From Diaphorobacter ruginosibacter (lineage in GTDB: Bacteria > Pseudomonadota > Gammaproteobacteria > Burkholderiales > Burkholderiaceae_C): a stretch of 64,000 bases of DNA. Positions 1-8,169 of this stretch are shown here, in pieces (within the stretch, counting starts at the first letter, position 1; each line of letters starts with the position of its first letter). The stretch spans positions 2,232,001 to 2,296,000 of the forward strand of contig NZ_CP060714.1 in assembly GCF_014395975.1 (NCBI RefSeq), in the 5' to 3' direction. The notes beneath the pieces were generated by a model, which saw only the letters and a program-made list of their open reading frames with translations, was not told the DNA's origin and ran no database searches. A program made the translations under genes and the position numbers.

Positions 1-489
1 GATGCCGCCACCGTGATGGACAACCTGCTGCTCGGCCGCCATCGCTTCAGGCATGGCCGGTGGTGGCAGCAGGTCCTGCGCACACCTTCGGTCACGCGCC
101 ATGAGGAAGTGGCACGTGCCCAGGTTGAATCGGTGATCGAGTTCCTGGAGCTCTCCGCGTGGCGCAACTCCCCGGTCGCCAGCTTGCCGTACGGCGTGCG
201 CAAGATCGTCGAGCTGGGCCGTGCGCTGTGCACTCAGCCGGAGTTGCTGTTCCTGGATGAACCTGCCTCCGGCCTCAATCCGGAAGAGACGCGCGAACTC
301 GCATTCTGGATTGATGACATCCGTACGGACCTGGGCATCACCGTGGTGATGGTCGAACACGACATGTCGCTCGTGAGCGCCGTGGCCGACCGGGTGATCT
401 GCATGGCCCAGGGCGCCGTGCTGTCGCAGGGAACCCCCGAGCAGGTGCAGCGCGATCCTGCCGTTATTTCCGCCTACCTTGGCACTTGA
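1..489 (+). CDS. livG: Liv-type ABC transporter ATP-binding protein, C-terminal part (livG-like)
   Basis: This is the 3' part of a branched-chain amino-acid-type ABC ATPase; the start and the Walker A motif lie upstream of the window. The frame is open from base 1, so the codons before the first apparent start belong to the gene. Visible are the Q-loop/ENLL-like region (MDNLLLG), a degenerate signature (SLPYGVRK), the Walker B segment (LLFLDEPASGLNPEE) and the switch histidine (MVEHDMSLV). The LPYGxxK form of the signature is typical of LivG. It would energise import by LivHM permeases, presumably encoded further upstream. The livF gene follows after 15 bases, so the two are one operon. The substrate cannot be read from the ATPase, but the ligase and oxygenase downstream point to a carboxylic acid rather than leucine. 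Confidence 0.93.
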   Translation, partial: DAATVMDNLLLGRHRFRHGRWWQQVLRTPSVTRHEEVARAQVESVIEFLELSAWRNSPVASLPYGVRKIVELGRALCTQPELLFLDEPASGLNPEETRELAFWIDDIRTDLGITVVMVEHDMSLVSAVADRVICMAQGAVLSQGTPEQVQRDPAVISAYLGT

Positions 490-504
490 GCCGGGAGACT
501 TCAA

Positions 505-1281
505 TTGAGTGCATTGCTGGAAGTAAAGAATCTGGAAACCTGGTACGGGCCGATCGTTGCCATCCAGGGCGTGAACGTTCAGGTTCAGCCCGGACGCATG
601 GTGGCCGTGCTGGGAGCGAATGGTGCGGGCAAGACGACATTGCTCAACACCGTCGCCGGTGTCATCGACCCGTTCAAGGGCGAGGTGCAGTTCGCCGGCC
701 GGACTGTGAGTCGCCTGGATGCGGACGAGGTTTGCCGCCTCGGGCTGGTGCTGGTGCCCGAGGGGCGGCAGGTATTTCCGTTTCTCTCGGTGCAGGACAA
801 CCTCGCCATGGGGGCCTATACACGCCGCGATACCGATGGCGTGCAGCGTGATCTGGAGCGGGTGTACGCATGGTTTCCCCGCTTGAAGGAGCGCCTGCTG
901 CAGCACGCCGGGCTGCTTTCGGGCGGCGAGCAGCAGATGGTTGCAATCGGCCGTGCATTCATGGCACGCCCGCAGCTGTTGATGCTGGATGAGCCATCGC
1001 TCGGGCTGTCGCCATTGCTGACCAAGGAGATCTTTTCGATCATCTGCCGTATCCGCGATGAGACGGGAACGGCCATCCTCGTGGTGGAGCAGAACGCGGC
1101 GATCGCGCTAGCGCACGCCGACGATGGCTACATCATGGAACTGGGGCGTGTGGTGGCTGCCGACACCTGCGCGGCACTGTCGAAGAAGGCCGACGTGCAG
1201 AACTCCTATCTCGGTGGGGGAGCGCACACCGGAGTGACGGGCACAGCGCAGCGCTGGAAGCGGAGAAAGACATGGCGATGA
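505..1281 (+). CDS. livF: Liv-type ABC transporter ATP-binding protein (livF-like)
   Basis: Second ATPase of a Liv-type importer, 258 aa. Walker A GANGAGKT is at residues 37-44, the LSGGEQQ signature at about 138, Walker B LLMLDEPS at about 158, and the switch histidine is replaced by the usual LivF form VVEQNA. The start is a TTG preceded by a GGGAGA Shine-Dalgarno; no ATG lies nearby in frame. The last ten bases overlap the next gene, whose ATG is at 1272, suggesting translational coupling to the CoA ligase. The C-terminal tail is about 20 residues longer than in a typical 235-aa LivF and is basic, possibly an extension created by this overlap. Confidence 0.93.
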   Translation: MSALLEVKNLETWYGPIVAIQGVNVQVQPGRMVAVLGANGAGKTTLLNTVAGVIDPFKGEVQFAGRTVSRLDADEVCRLGLVLVPEGRQVFPFLSVQDNLAMGAYTRRDTDGVQRDLERVYAWFPRLKERLLQHAGLLSGGEQQMVAIGRAFMARPQLLMLDEPSLGLSPLLTKEIFSIICRIRDETGTAILVVEQNAAIALAHADDGYIMELGRVVAADTCAALSKKADVQNSYLGGGAHTGVTGTAQRWKRRKTWR

Positions 1282-3131
1282 TGAATGAAGCGATCCGCTA
1301 TCTGGAGCAGGATACGCCTGCCAAGCTGTTCCGCCTGCGCAGCCTGCAATGGGCGGATCAACCCGCATTGCGCCGCAAGCGCCTGGGCCTGTGGGAGAGC
1401 GTGACCTGGTCGGGCTACTACGCCAATGCGCGCGCGGTCGGGCTGCAACTGCATGCATCGGGGCTTGAGCGTGGCGCAGTGGTCTGCGTGCTGGCCGAGA
1501 ACCGTCCGGAATGGCTGTATGTGGACATGGGGGCGCAGTGCATGGGGCTGGTGAGCAACGGCATCTACCCCACGTCATCGGCGGACCAGGTGCTCTACAT
1601 CCTGCAGAACTGCAGCGCAGAGGTCGTCTTCGTCGAGAACCAGGAGCAGCTCGAGAAGGTGCTTGCCGTGCGCGGGCAATGCCCCGCGCTTCGCACCATC
1701 GTGGTCATGGAGCGCGACGGACTGCGGGATTTCTCCGATCCGCAAGTCAGCTTCTTCGATGATTTCGTGCTGGAGGGCCAACGACGCGCAGCCACCGAAA
1801 CGGCTGTGTTCGAGGCCGCGATCGACAGCGGGCGCTCGGAGGATGTGGCGTTTCTCGTCTATACGTCGGGAACGACAGGGGCGCCGAAGGGCGCGATGAT
1901 CCTGTGCAGCAATGTGGTGTTTCAGCTCACGCAGGTGCAGGAGTACCTGGACGTCCAGCCGGGCAACAAGTCACTGTCGTTCCTGCCGCTGTGTCATATC
2001 GCTGAGCGCATGTCCACCGTCTTCAATCCGCTCGCGGTAGGACTGATTGTGCATTTTCCCGAGAATGCCGGCACGGTCACCAACGATCTGCGCGAAGTGG
2101 CTCCGCACGTACTGTTTGCGCCGCCACGCTTCTGGGAGAAGATGTACTCGCAGGTCGATCTGTTCATGCGCGATGCCGTGCCGCTTGCACGATGGGCCTA
2201 CGCCAGGGCGCGGGAGAGCGGTGCGCAGGCGGTGGATGCGAGGCTGAGTCGTCAACCCGTCCCGCGACAGGGCTGGTTCACGCGGTTGGTGCGCTGGGCG
2301 ACGCTTCGCAACGTCAAGGTGTTCCTGGGCCTGCAGAACGTGCGCAGTGCGCTCACGGGAGCAGCTCCGGTGCCCGCGGAACTCATACGCTGGTTCCTGA
2401 CCTGCGGCATCGAATTGCGCGAAGCCTACGGTATGACCGAAACGGCAGGCTTCTGTGCATCCACACCCAAGGGGGGCATCAAGCTGGGGTGGGCGGGCAT
2501 GCGGTCGCCGGGAACGCAAATGCGCATCGGCGCGGAAGGCGAGATCCAGGTACGCGGCCCCAACGTGTTCGGAGGGTATCTTCATCTGCCCGAGCAGACC
2601 CGCGAGGCGATCGATGCCGAAGGCTGGCTGCGCACCGGCGATTGCGGTGAGATCGACGAGGCTGGCTACGTGGCAATCCGAGACCGGATCAAGGACATTC
2701 TGATCACCTCGGGCGGCAAGAACATCACGCCCAGCCATATCGAGAGCCTGCTCAAGTTCAGCCCATACATCACGGATGCCGTGGTGATCGGCGATGGTCG
2801 CAACTTCCTGACCTGCCTCGTCATGCTCGATCAGGAGCACGTGGCACGGTATGCGCAGGAGCAGCAGATCCCCTACACCGACTACACCAGCCTGGCACAT
2901 GCGCCGGAGATCGCCGCGCTGATCCGCAGCGAGGTCGAGCGCATCAACCCGCAACTCGCGCGCGTGGAGCAGATCAAGGACTTCAGGATCATCGACACGC
3001 TGCTGAGCGCAGAGGACGAAGAGCTCACGCCCACGATGAAGCTCAAGCGCAAGGTGGTCGCACGCAAGTACGCACCGCTGATCGATGGCATGTATGCGAG
3101 CCCTGCCAAACCGCTGCCCGTTGCCGCGTGA
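1272..3131 (+). CDS. AMP-dependent acyl-CoA ligase (long-chain FadD/FAA type)
   Basis: A 619-aa AMP-forming ligase. It would activate a carboxylic acid to its CoA thioester with ATP in the cytoplasm. The P-loop motif YTSGTTGAPKG is at residues 197-207, the adenylate-binding motif YGMTET follows in the middle, and the hinge/catalytic region contains GWLRTGD, RIKDILITSGGKNITP and a late lysine in MKLKRK. Length and the FLPLCHIAER segment match the long-chain (LC-FACS/FAA) branch rather than the 540-aa short-chain ligases. It sits between the livF ATPase and the matching binding protein, an order seen in Liv-type systems for aromatic or fatty acids, so it probably activates the imported substrate. 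Confidence 0.9.
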   Translation: MAMMNEAIRYLEQDTPAKLFRLRSLQWADQPALRRKRLGLWESVTWSGYYANARAVGLQLHASGLERGAVVCVLAENRPEWLYVDMGAQCMGLVSNGIYPTSSADQVLYILQNCSAEVVFVENQEQLEKVLAVRGQCPALRTIVVMERDGLRDFSDPQVSFFDDFVLEGQRRAATETAVFEAAIDSGRSEDVAFLVYTSGTTGAPKGAMILCSNVVFQLTQVQEYLDVQPGNKSLSFLPLCHIAERMSTVFNPLAVGLIVHFPENAGTVTNDLREVAPHVLFAPPRFWEKMYSQVDLFMRDAVPLARWAYARARESGAQAVDARLSRQPVPRQGWFTRLVRWATLRNVKVFLGLQNVRSALTGAAPVPAELIRWFLTCGIELREAYGMTETAGFCASTPKGGIKLGWAGMRSPGTQMRIGAEGEIQVRGPNVFGGYLHLPEQTREAIDAEGWLRTGDCGEIDEAGYVAIRDRIKDILITSGGKNITPSHIESLLKFSPYITDAVVIGDGRNFLTCLVMLDQEHVARYAQEQQIPYTDYTSLAHAPEIAALIRSEVERINPQLARVEQIKDFRIIDTLLSAEDEELTPTMKLKRKVVARKYAPLIDGMYASPAKPLPVAA

Positions 3132-3156
3132 AACACCACAACCAAGGAGACAAGAA

Positions 3157-4347
3157 ATGACCGAAACGACTGCACGCACCCTGCCGATCCATCGCCGGCG
3201 CCTGCTGGCCTTTGCATCTGCGCTGACCCTGGGCATGGCCCATGCGGCTGGCGTGAGCGACAAGGAAATCCTGCTGGGCACCCACCTTGATCTCTCGGGG
3301 CCGACCGCAACAGGCTCCGCCATGCTGCGCAACGCCATGCAGATGCGCATCGACGAGGCCAATGCGAACGGCATCCACGGCCGCAAGATCAAGCTGGTGA
3401 CCGAGGACAACGGCAGCCAGCCGCAGATGGCCGTGCGCGCCGTGCAGAAGATGATCCGCAGTGACCAGGTGTTTGCCATCGTCAACTCGTTCGGCTCGGG
3501 AACCAACGCCGCCACGGTAAAGATGGCCACCGATGCGGGTGTCATCGTGTTCGGTCCCTGGGCCGCATCGGCGGTGATCCAGAAAGTGGCCGGAAACAGT
3601 CCATTGCTGTTCACCACTGTGCAGAACTACGATTCCACCACTGCGACCGGCCTGGGTTGGGCCATCAAGAATTGGGGTGTGTCGCGCATCGGGGTGATCT
3701 ACCAGGAAGGCCCCTTGGGTGATCTGATGCGCACGGGCGTCGGCATGGCCATGAAACAGGCCAATCTGAATATTGCCGCCGAAGCCGCATACAAGGTGGG
3801 CGATATCGACTTCTCTTCCCAGGTCGCCAAGATGAAGGCGGCCAACGTGGACTTGATTTTCTCGGGCACGGTGATCCGGGAAACCGTGGGCGTGATGTCC
3901 GAGGTGAAGAAGCTCAACTGGACGGGCGTGAAGGTCCTCACGGGCATCCCAGGCCGCAGCAGCGTTGTCACGGCACTGGGCAAGGACACGGTGGAAGGCC
4001 TCTACGGCATTGGTGGCTGGAAGCTGCATGACCCCGCCACGACGAGCGACCCCTCGGCCAAGAAATTCTTCACCGATTACAAGGCCCGCTTCGGCCAGGA
4101 CGCCGACGAGAACGCAGCCAATGCCTACTCGTCGATGGGGTGGTTCATCGACGGCCTGCAGGCCGCGGGCCGCGACCTGAGTGCAGAAAAATTCGCCAAA
4201 GCCATGCAGGGCGTGACGCACGAGGACTTCACGACCTATACGCGTCTTGGCTGGAAAAACAACCATGCCATGCCTGAACTGGTTTCGATTGATCAGGCAA
4301 AGGGTGGCAAGTGGGTGCAGATCGCCCCGCCTACTGATGGGAAATGA
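3157..4347 (+). CDS. Liv-type ABC transporter substrate-binding protein
   Basis: Periplasmic type-1 binding protein, 396 aa, for the Liv-type importer encoded upstream. The ATG at 3157 is chosen because AAGGAG lies just upstream and the protein then begins with a signal peptide (basic MTETTARTLPIHRRR, hydrophobic LLAFASALTLGMA, cleavage near AHA-AG). The mature part opens with VSDKEILLGTHLDLSG, the standard start of LivJ/LivK-like proteins. A longer reading frame overlapping the ligase also exists but has no good ribosome site. The order ATPases-ligase-binding protein makes the ligand a carboxylate; its identity is not visible. Confidence 0.92.
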   Translation: MTETTARTLPIHRRRLLAFASALTLGMAHAAGVSDKEILLGTHLDLSGPTATGSAMLRNAMQMRIDEANANGIHGRKIKLVTEDNGSQPQMAVRAVQKMIRSDQVFAIVNSFGSGTNAATVKMATDAGVIVFGPWAASAVIQKVAGNSPLLFTTVQNYDSTTATGLGWAIKNWGVSRIGVIYQEGPLGDLMRTGVGMAMKQANLNIAAEAAYKVGDIDFSSQVAKMKAANVDLIFSGTVIRETVGVMSEVKKLNWTGVKVLTGIPGRSSVVTALGKDTVEGLYGIGGWKLHDPATTSDPSAKKFFTDYKARFGQDADENAANAYSSMGWFIDGLQAAGRDLSAEKFAKAMQGVTHEDFTTYTRLGWKNNHAMPELVSIDQAKGGKWVQIAPPTDGK

Positions 4348-4451
4348 CGAGTCATGCGTGCATTGCAGGCAAGGACCGACCATCTGATTCGACGCCTGGA
4401 AAGCATGCGCATCGATCCCAAAGAGTGAATTGAGTCTGTTGATTTTTCAGT

Positions 4452-4468
4452 CCTGCCCGCCGGGCAGG
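4452..4468. repeat. perfect inverted repeat upstream of the oxygenase gene
   Basis: CCTGCCCG-C-CGGGCAGG, eight paired bases on each side of a single base, lies about 70 bases before the oxygenase start. No T-run follows on the plus strand, so it is more likely an operator or a small hairpin than a terminator for the binding-protein gene. A 24-codon reading frame (4354-4428) lies just before it; I do not treat it as a gene. Confidence 0.4.
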
Positions 4469-4535
4469 CGGGGAAGTGCTGTCCTGAAATATGCAGTGAG
4501 CGCGCTGCAGGCAGGCCATAGCGAAGGAGTACGTC

Positions 4536-6002
4536 GTGGAAATAATTGAAGATCGCCAACCCTATCTCATTGAGAATCCGAATCTGCAAGGGGGTTGGGA
4601 GCCTGTTCATAGAGAGCTGGTCGATGACCAGTTGAAGGTGATCGGCAAGGTGCCGGAGGATCTGAATGGGCTGTATGTGCGCAATGGTCCGTCGCCGCAG
4701 TTTCAACCTCAAGGGAAGTACCACTGGTTTGATGGCGATGGCATGTTGCATGCGGTCCGCTTCGAACGCGGTCGCGTTGAATTCCGCAATCGCTGGGTGC
4801 TCACCGAAGGCTTGCTGGCCGATCGCGCGGCGGGACGCGCGCGGCTTCCCGGACTGAAGGGGCGCATGCCGACAGGCACGCTCCCGGATGATGCGCTGAA
4901 AAACACGTCGAATACAGACGTGAAATTCCACAACGGAAAGCTGTTGTCCATGTGGTATCGCGGCGGCTCCGTGTACCAGGTCGATCCGCAGACATTGGAG
5001 ACCCTCGGCAAGCTCGAGCCCGATCCTCGGCTGATCGGTTTGCAGATCTCTGCGCACTCTCGCGTGGACGAGCGCACCGGCGAATTCATGTTCTTTGCAT
5101 ATGGCAACAAAGCGCCATACATGCACTACGGAGTAGTAGGTGCCGATGGTGCGCTCAAGACACTCATACCCGTGCAATTGCCTGGGCCGCGCCTTCCGCA
5201 CGACATGGCGATTACCAAGAACTTCAGCATCCTGCATGACTTCCCGCTGGTCAACAGCCCTGATGCCCTGGCTGCGGGACGTTACAGCCTGGACTTCCAT
5301 GAGCATCTGCCTTCGCGCTTTGCAGTGATTCCTCGCCACGGTGCGGTGGAGGACATCCGGTGGTTCGAAGCCGATCCGCGCTACATGCTCCATGTGTTGA
5401 ACGCGTGGGAGGAGGTCAACGCACGTGGTGAAACTGAGATCGTGATGCTTGGCACGCCATACAGCATGCCGAAGCAGTTTGATGGCTCACTCGACAAGCA
5501 GCGCCTGCTGTTCACGATTGGCACGCAGGGAACGGATTACGAGCTGTACCAGTGGCGATTCAACCTGGCAACAGGAAAGACACGGGAAGGTGTGGTCGAT
5601 GACATCCTCAACACCGAGTTTCCAACGATCAATGGCTGGTATCAAGGCCACCGCAATCGATATTCCTACAACGTGCTGATGGGGCGTATGCGCACGCTCG
5701 AGCAACCGCAATTTGCCGGTATTGCGAAGTACGACTTGCTGTTGGGAAGCGCCACGGCCTATCACCCCGGTCTGGGCTACTGGTTCAGCGAAGCGCCGTT
5801 CGCACGCAAGGACAACGCGGTGGACGAGGACGACGGCTACGTCGTGGGTTTCGTCTTCAACACCCACGAGAGTCGCTCCGAGGTGTGGGTTTTCGACGCC
5901 AAGCTCATTGCAGATGGGCCGGTTGCCAAGGTGATCTTGCCGCAGCGTGTTCCGAACGGTTTTCATGCGACCTGGGTGGGTGCGGACTCGTTTGCCGCGT
6001 AA
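4536..6002 (+). CDS. carotenoid oxygenase family protein (RPE65/CCD type)
   Basis: A 488-aa non-haem iron dioxygenase of the carotenoid cleavage family, which splits C=C bonds of apocarotenoids, stilbenes or phenylpropenes such as isoeugenol. Family motifs are clear: YVRNGPSP at 48-54, FDGDGMLHAV at 65-74, and the four iron-binding histidines at about H174 (SAHSR), H222 (PHDMAIT), H286 (MLHVLNAWE) and H477 (GFHATW). The GTG start at 4536 follows GAAGGAG with good spacing. It lies downstream of a Liv-type importer and CoA ligase and upstream of a porin in the same direction, which suggests that an imported hydrophobic or phenylpropanoid compound is the substrate. Carotenoid pigment genes are not seen nearby. 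Confidence 0.93.
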   Translation: MEIIEDRQPYLIENPNLQGGWEPVHRELVDDQLKVIGKVPEDLNGLYVRNGPSPQFQPQGKYHWFDGDGMLHAVRFERGRVEFRNRWVLTEGLLADRAAGRARLPGLKGRMPTGTLPDDALKNTSNTDVKFHNGKLLSMWYRGGSVYQVDPQTLETLGKLEPDPRLIGLQISAHSRVDERTGEFMFFAYGNKAPYMHYGVVGADGALKTLIPVQLPGPRLPHDMAITKNFSILHDFPLVNSPDALAAGRYSLDFHEHLPSRFAVIPRHGAVEDIRWFEADPRYMLHVLNAWEEVNARGETEIVMLGTPYSMPKQFDGSLDKQRLLFTIGTQGTDYELYQWRFNLATGKTREGVVDDILNTEFPTINGWYQGHRNRYSYNVLMGRMRTLEQPQFAGIAKYDLLLGSATAYHPGLGYWFSEAPFARKDNAVDEDDGYVVGFVFNTHESRSEVWVFDAKLIADGPVAKVILPQRVPNGFHATWVGADSFAA

Positions 6003-6016
6003 GCCTCTGCAGTTCT

Positions 6017-6031
6017 CAATTTTGAATTGAT
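6017..6031. repeat. short inverted repeat between oxygenase and porin genes
   Basis: TCAATT-TTG-AATTGA, a perfect six-base inverted repeat, sits just after the oxygenase stop and about 80 bases before the porin start. It could be an operator for the porin or a chance AT-rich palindrome; nothing else supports it. Confidence 0.2.
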
Positions 6032-6110
6032 AGGAGGTGTTCGCTTGAGTTAACGGAATTTCTGGTGGGAATTCATTGCAAGAAAATTTTTAGTCATAAA
6101 GGAAGACAAC

Positions 6111-7208
6111 GTGAATAAGACTGTTATCGTGGTGGCGATTGGATTGGCGACGGCATCCTCTGCCGCCCTGGCTCAATCTGCCGTGACACTCGGCGGCCAG
6201 GTCAAGCTGGGCATGGACAACGTGTCCGTGCGAGGTGGAGGGGGTGCTGATCCAAGCGTCACCCGAGTTACCAACAACACCAGCTTCTGGTACCTGGATG
6301 GAAAAGAAGATCTCGGCAGCGGCAAGAGCGCCTACTACCATCTGGAATGGGACTTCGCGGGCGACACCGGTGCTCTAGGTGCCGGCCGTAATTTCTACGT
6401 GGGACTCGGCGACAAGGACCTCGGGCGATTGCAGCTGGGTCGCCAGTCGGTGTACTTCAGCCATCACTGGTTTCTCATTGACTTCCATGGCTCCTTTGAC
6501 GCGGCACCCAATGCGGCAAACTCTCTGAACGTGCTGGGCACGATCAACGGCTCCTACTTTGCGGGCAGCTTCTTGAATAACACCATTCGATATGAAGCCC
6601 CCAATATCGGCGGCTTCTCGGGTATGGCGTCATACTCGTTCGATGCGGAGTCTGCCGTCAACAAGCGCAACAAGACCTGGTATGTCAACCCGACATACAC
6701 CAACGGCCCGTTCAGGGTAGGCTACTACCACATGGCGCGCCGCGCGCAGGGCGTCTTGCCTGCGCAGACTGTCGGAACGCTCGACCAGGATGCGGACCGC
6801 CTGGGTATCGGGTACCTGAACAATGGATGGCGCGCGGGCTTGCTGGTCGATCGAAACAAAGTGACCGATACGGCCAGCGGATCCTCGCAGCAACGCGTCT
6901 CCTATGCGATCCCTGTCGCCTACGGATTCGGTCCGCACCTGGTGTCGGCCACCTGGGGGCAGGCAATGTCCACCAAGATCAATGGCACAAAATTCCAAGA
7001 TTCCGGGGCGAAGATGCTGTCCGTGAGCTATCAATACTCCTTGAGCAAGCGAACACAGCTGGATGTATCCGTGCTCGAGTTGCGCAATCAGAAAAATGGC
7101 CAGTACAACTTCTGGAACGGCAGCCTCTCCGGTGGCCTGCAAATGGCTGCAGGGGACTCAGGAGCCAAGACGCGGATGATCTATGCTGGCGTGAAGCACA
7201 ACTTCTGA
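6111..7208 (+). CDS. Gram-negative porin (Comamonas Omp32-type)
   Basis: Outer-membrane trimeric porin, 365 aa, the usual length for the betaproteobacterial general porin family. It starts at GTG with the signal peptide MNKTVIVVAIGLATASSAALAQS, then SAVTLGGQVKLGMD, the first strand typical of these porins. The protein ends in a phenylalanine preceded by alternating residues (IYAGVKHNF), the outer-membrane assembly signal. The internal GRQSVYFSHHW and YSLSKRTQLDVSV strands also fit. It follows the oxygenase gene with a 108-base gap and probably provides the outer-membrane entry for the compound handled by the upstream genes, although general porins are common. Confidence 0.93.
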   Translation: MNKTVIVVAIGLATASSAALAQSAVTLGGQVKLGMDNVSVRGGGGADPSVTRVTNNTSFWYLDGKEDLGSGKSAYYHLEWDFAGDTGALGAGRNFYVGLGDKDLGRLQLGRQSVYFSHHWFLIDFHGSFDAAPNAANSLNVLGTINGSYFAGSFLNNTIRYEAPNIGGFSGMASYSFDAESAVNKRNKTWYVNPTYTNGPFRVGYYHMARRAQGVLPAQTVGTLDQDADRLGIGYLNNGWRAGLLVDRNKVTDTASGSSQQRVSYAIPVAYGFGPHLVSATWGQAMSTKINGTKFQDSGAKMLSVSYQYSLSKRTQLDVSVLELRNQKNGQYNFWNGSLSGGLQMAAGDSGAKTRMIYAGVKHNF

Positions 7209-7346
7209 TCCATTCATTCCCTCCATGCGCGCAGATTCATGAAGGCCTATCTCGGGGTGTAGCTTTGGTGGAGGTACGCATGTACCTGAGAGAAGCCTTT
7301 GTGGGTTGCGAAAGATGGAGCGGAAGCCAAGCGGTGATGGCGGTTT

Positions 7347-8165
7347 TCATGACGGGGCCTGCATGTTGGAATGAGAAGCCGTCGGCCAGTAGTAGCTATC
7401 CGGCAAGGCGCGCGCGCCAAAGAGGGCCTGTCCCACGCGAACCACGGTGGCACCTTCCTCGATGGCGATCTCGAAGTCGCCCGACATACCCATCGATAGC
7501 GCCTCCAGCTCCATGCCTGTGGGAGCGTCTTGTCGCAACTGGTCGCGCAGATTTCGCAGGAGGGCGAAACACTGGCGCACCCGCCCGGCCTCTGCGGAGA
7601 AGAGTGCCAGCGTCATCAGGCCACGCACGCGCAGCGCTGAGAAGGTAGGCAATTGCCGGATAAAGGCGGGCACATCCTCGGGGTTCAGGCCGTACTTGCT
7701 CGCCTCCCCCGATGTGTTGACCTGTACGAACACGTCGAGCGAGCGTCCTTCGGCCTGCATGTGCCTGTCCAGTGCCTCGGCTACGCGCAGACTGTCCAGT
7801 GCCTGGAATTCACTGGCGAAACGCGCCATCAGCTTGGCCTTGTTGGTTTGCAGGTGGCCGATGACTGACCAGCGGAGATCAGCCAGATCCTGCATCGACT
7901 CCCACTTGCCATGCCCCTCCTGCACCTTGTTTTCACCCAGCATGCGGCAGCCGGCGGCGTAGGCCAGGCGCAGGCTGGCCTCGGGCTTGGTCTTGCTGAC
8001 AGGTAGCAGCCGCACACTGGCCTGATCGCGTCCCACGCGCTGGCAGGCGCTATCCATACGGGCCTGCACGGCGGCGAGGTTGCGACGGAAGTCTTCCACG
8101 CTGATGGCCTCGGGGTACAGCCCGTGCTGATCGTGACGGGTCGGGGTTTCTGAAAGAGTGCGCAT
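7347..8165 (-). CDS. yggS: YggS-family pyridoxal phosphate homeostasis protein
   Basis: PLP-binding protein of the YggS/PROSC family, 272 aa, a non-catalytic fold-type III barrel that buffers cellular pyridoxal phosphate. The PLP lysine is K58 in LLPVSKTKP; GENKVQE, WSVIGHLQTNK, VQVNTSGEASKYGL and MGMSGDFEIAI are the family signatures in order. Its start lies 4 bases after the stop of the BenE-like transporter, so the two form an operon. The N-terminal 20 residues are longer than in E. coli YggS. Its linkage to a PLP-dependent MocR regulator across the divergent promoter suggests a vitamin B6 function for the whole cluster. Confidence 0.95.
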   Translation of the reverse strand: MRTLSETPTRHDQHGLYPEAISVEDFRRNLAAVQARMDSACQRVGRDQASVRLLPVSKTKPEASLRLAYAAGCRMLGENKVQEGHGKWESMQDLADLRWSVIGHLQTNKAKLMARFASEFQALDSLRVAEALDRHMQAEGRSLDVFVQVNTSGEASKYGLNPEDVPAFIRQLPTFSALRVRGLMTLALFSAEAGRVRQCFALLRNLRDQLRQDAPTGMELEALSMGMSGDFEIAIEEGATVVRVGQALFGARALPDSYYWPTASHSNMQAPS

Positions 8166-8169
8166 CGCG

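Noticed and set aside
1971..3617. A 548-codon minus-strand frame across the acyl-CoA ligase and binding-protein genes
   Set aside because: Opposite two well-supported genes, no domain, typical GC-rich antisense artefact.
4354..4428. A 24-codon frame between the binding-protein and oxygenase genes
   Set aside because: Too short, no ribosome site, no feature beyond a plausible helix; may be a chance frame.
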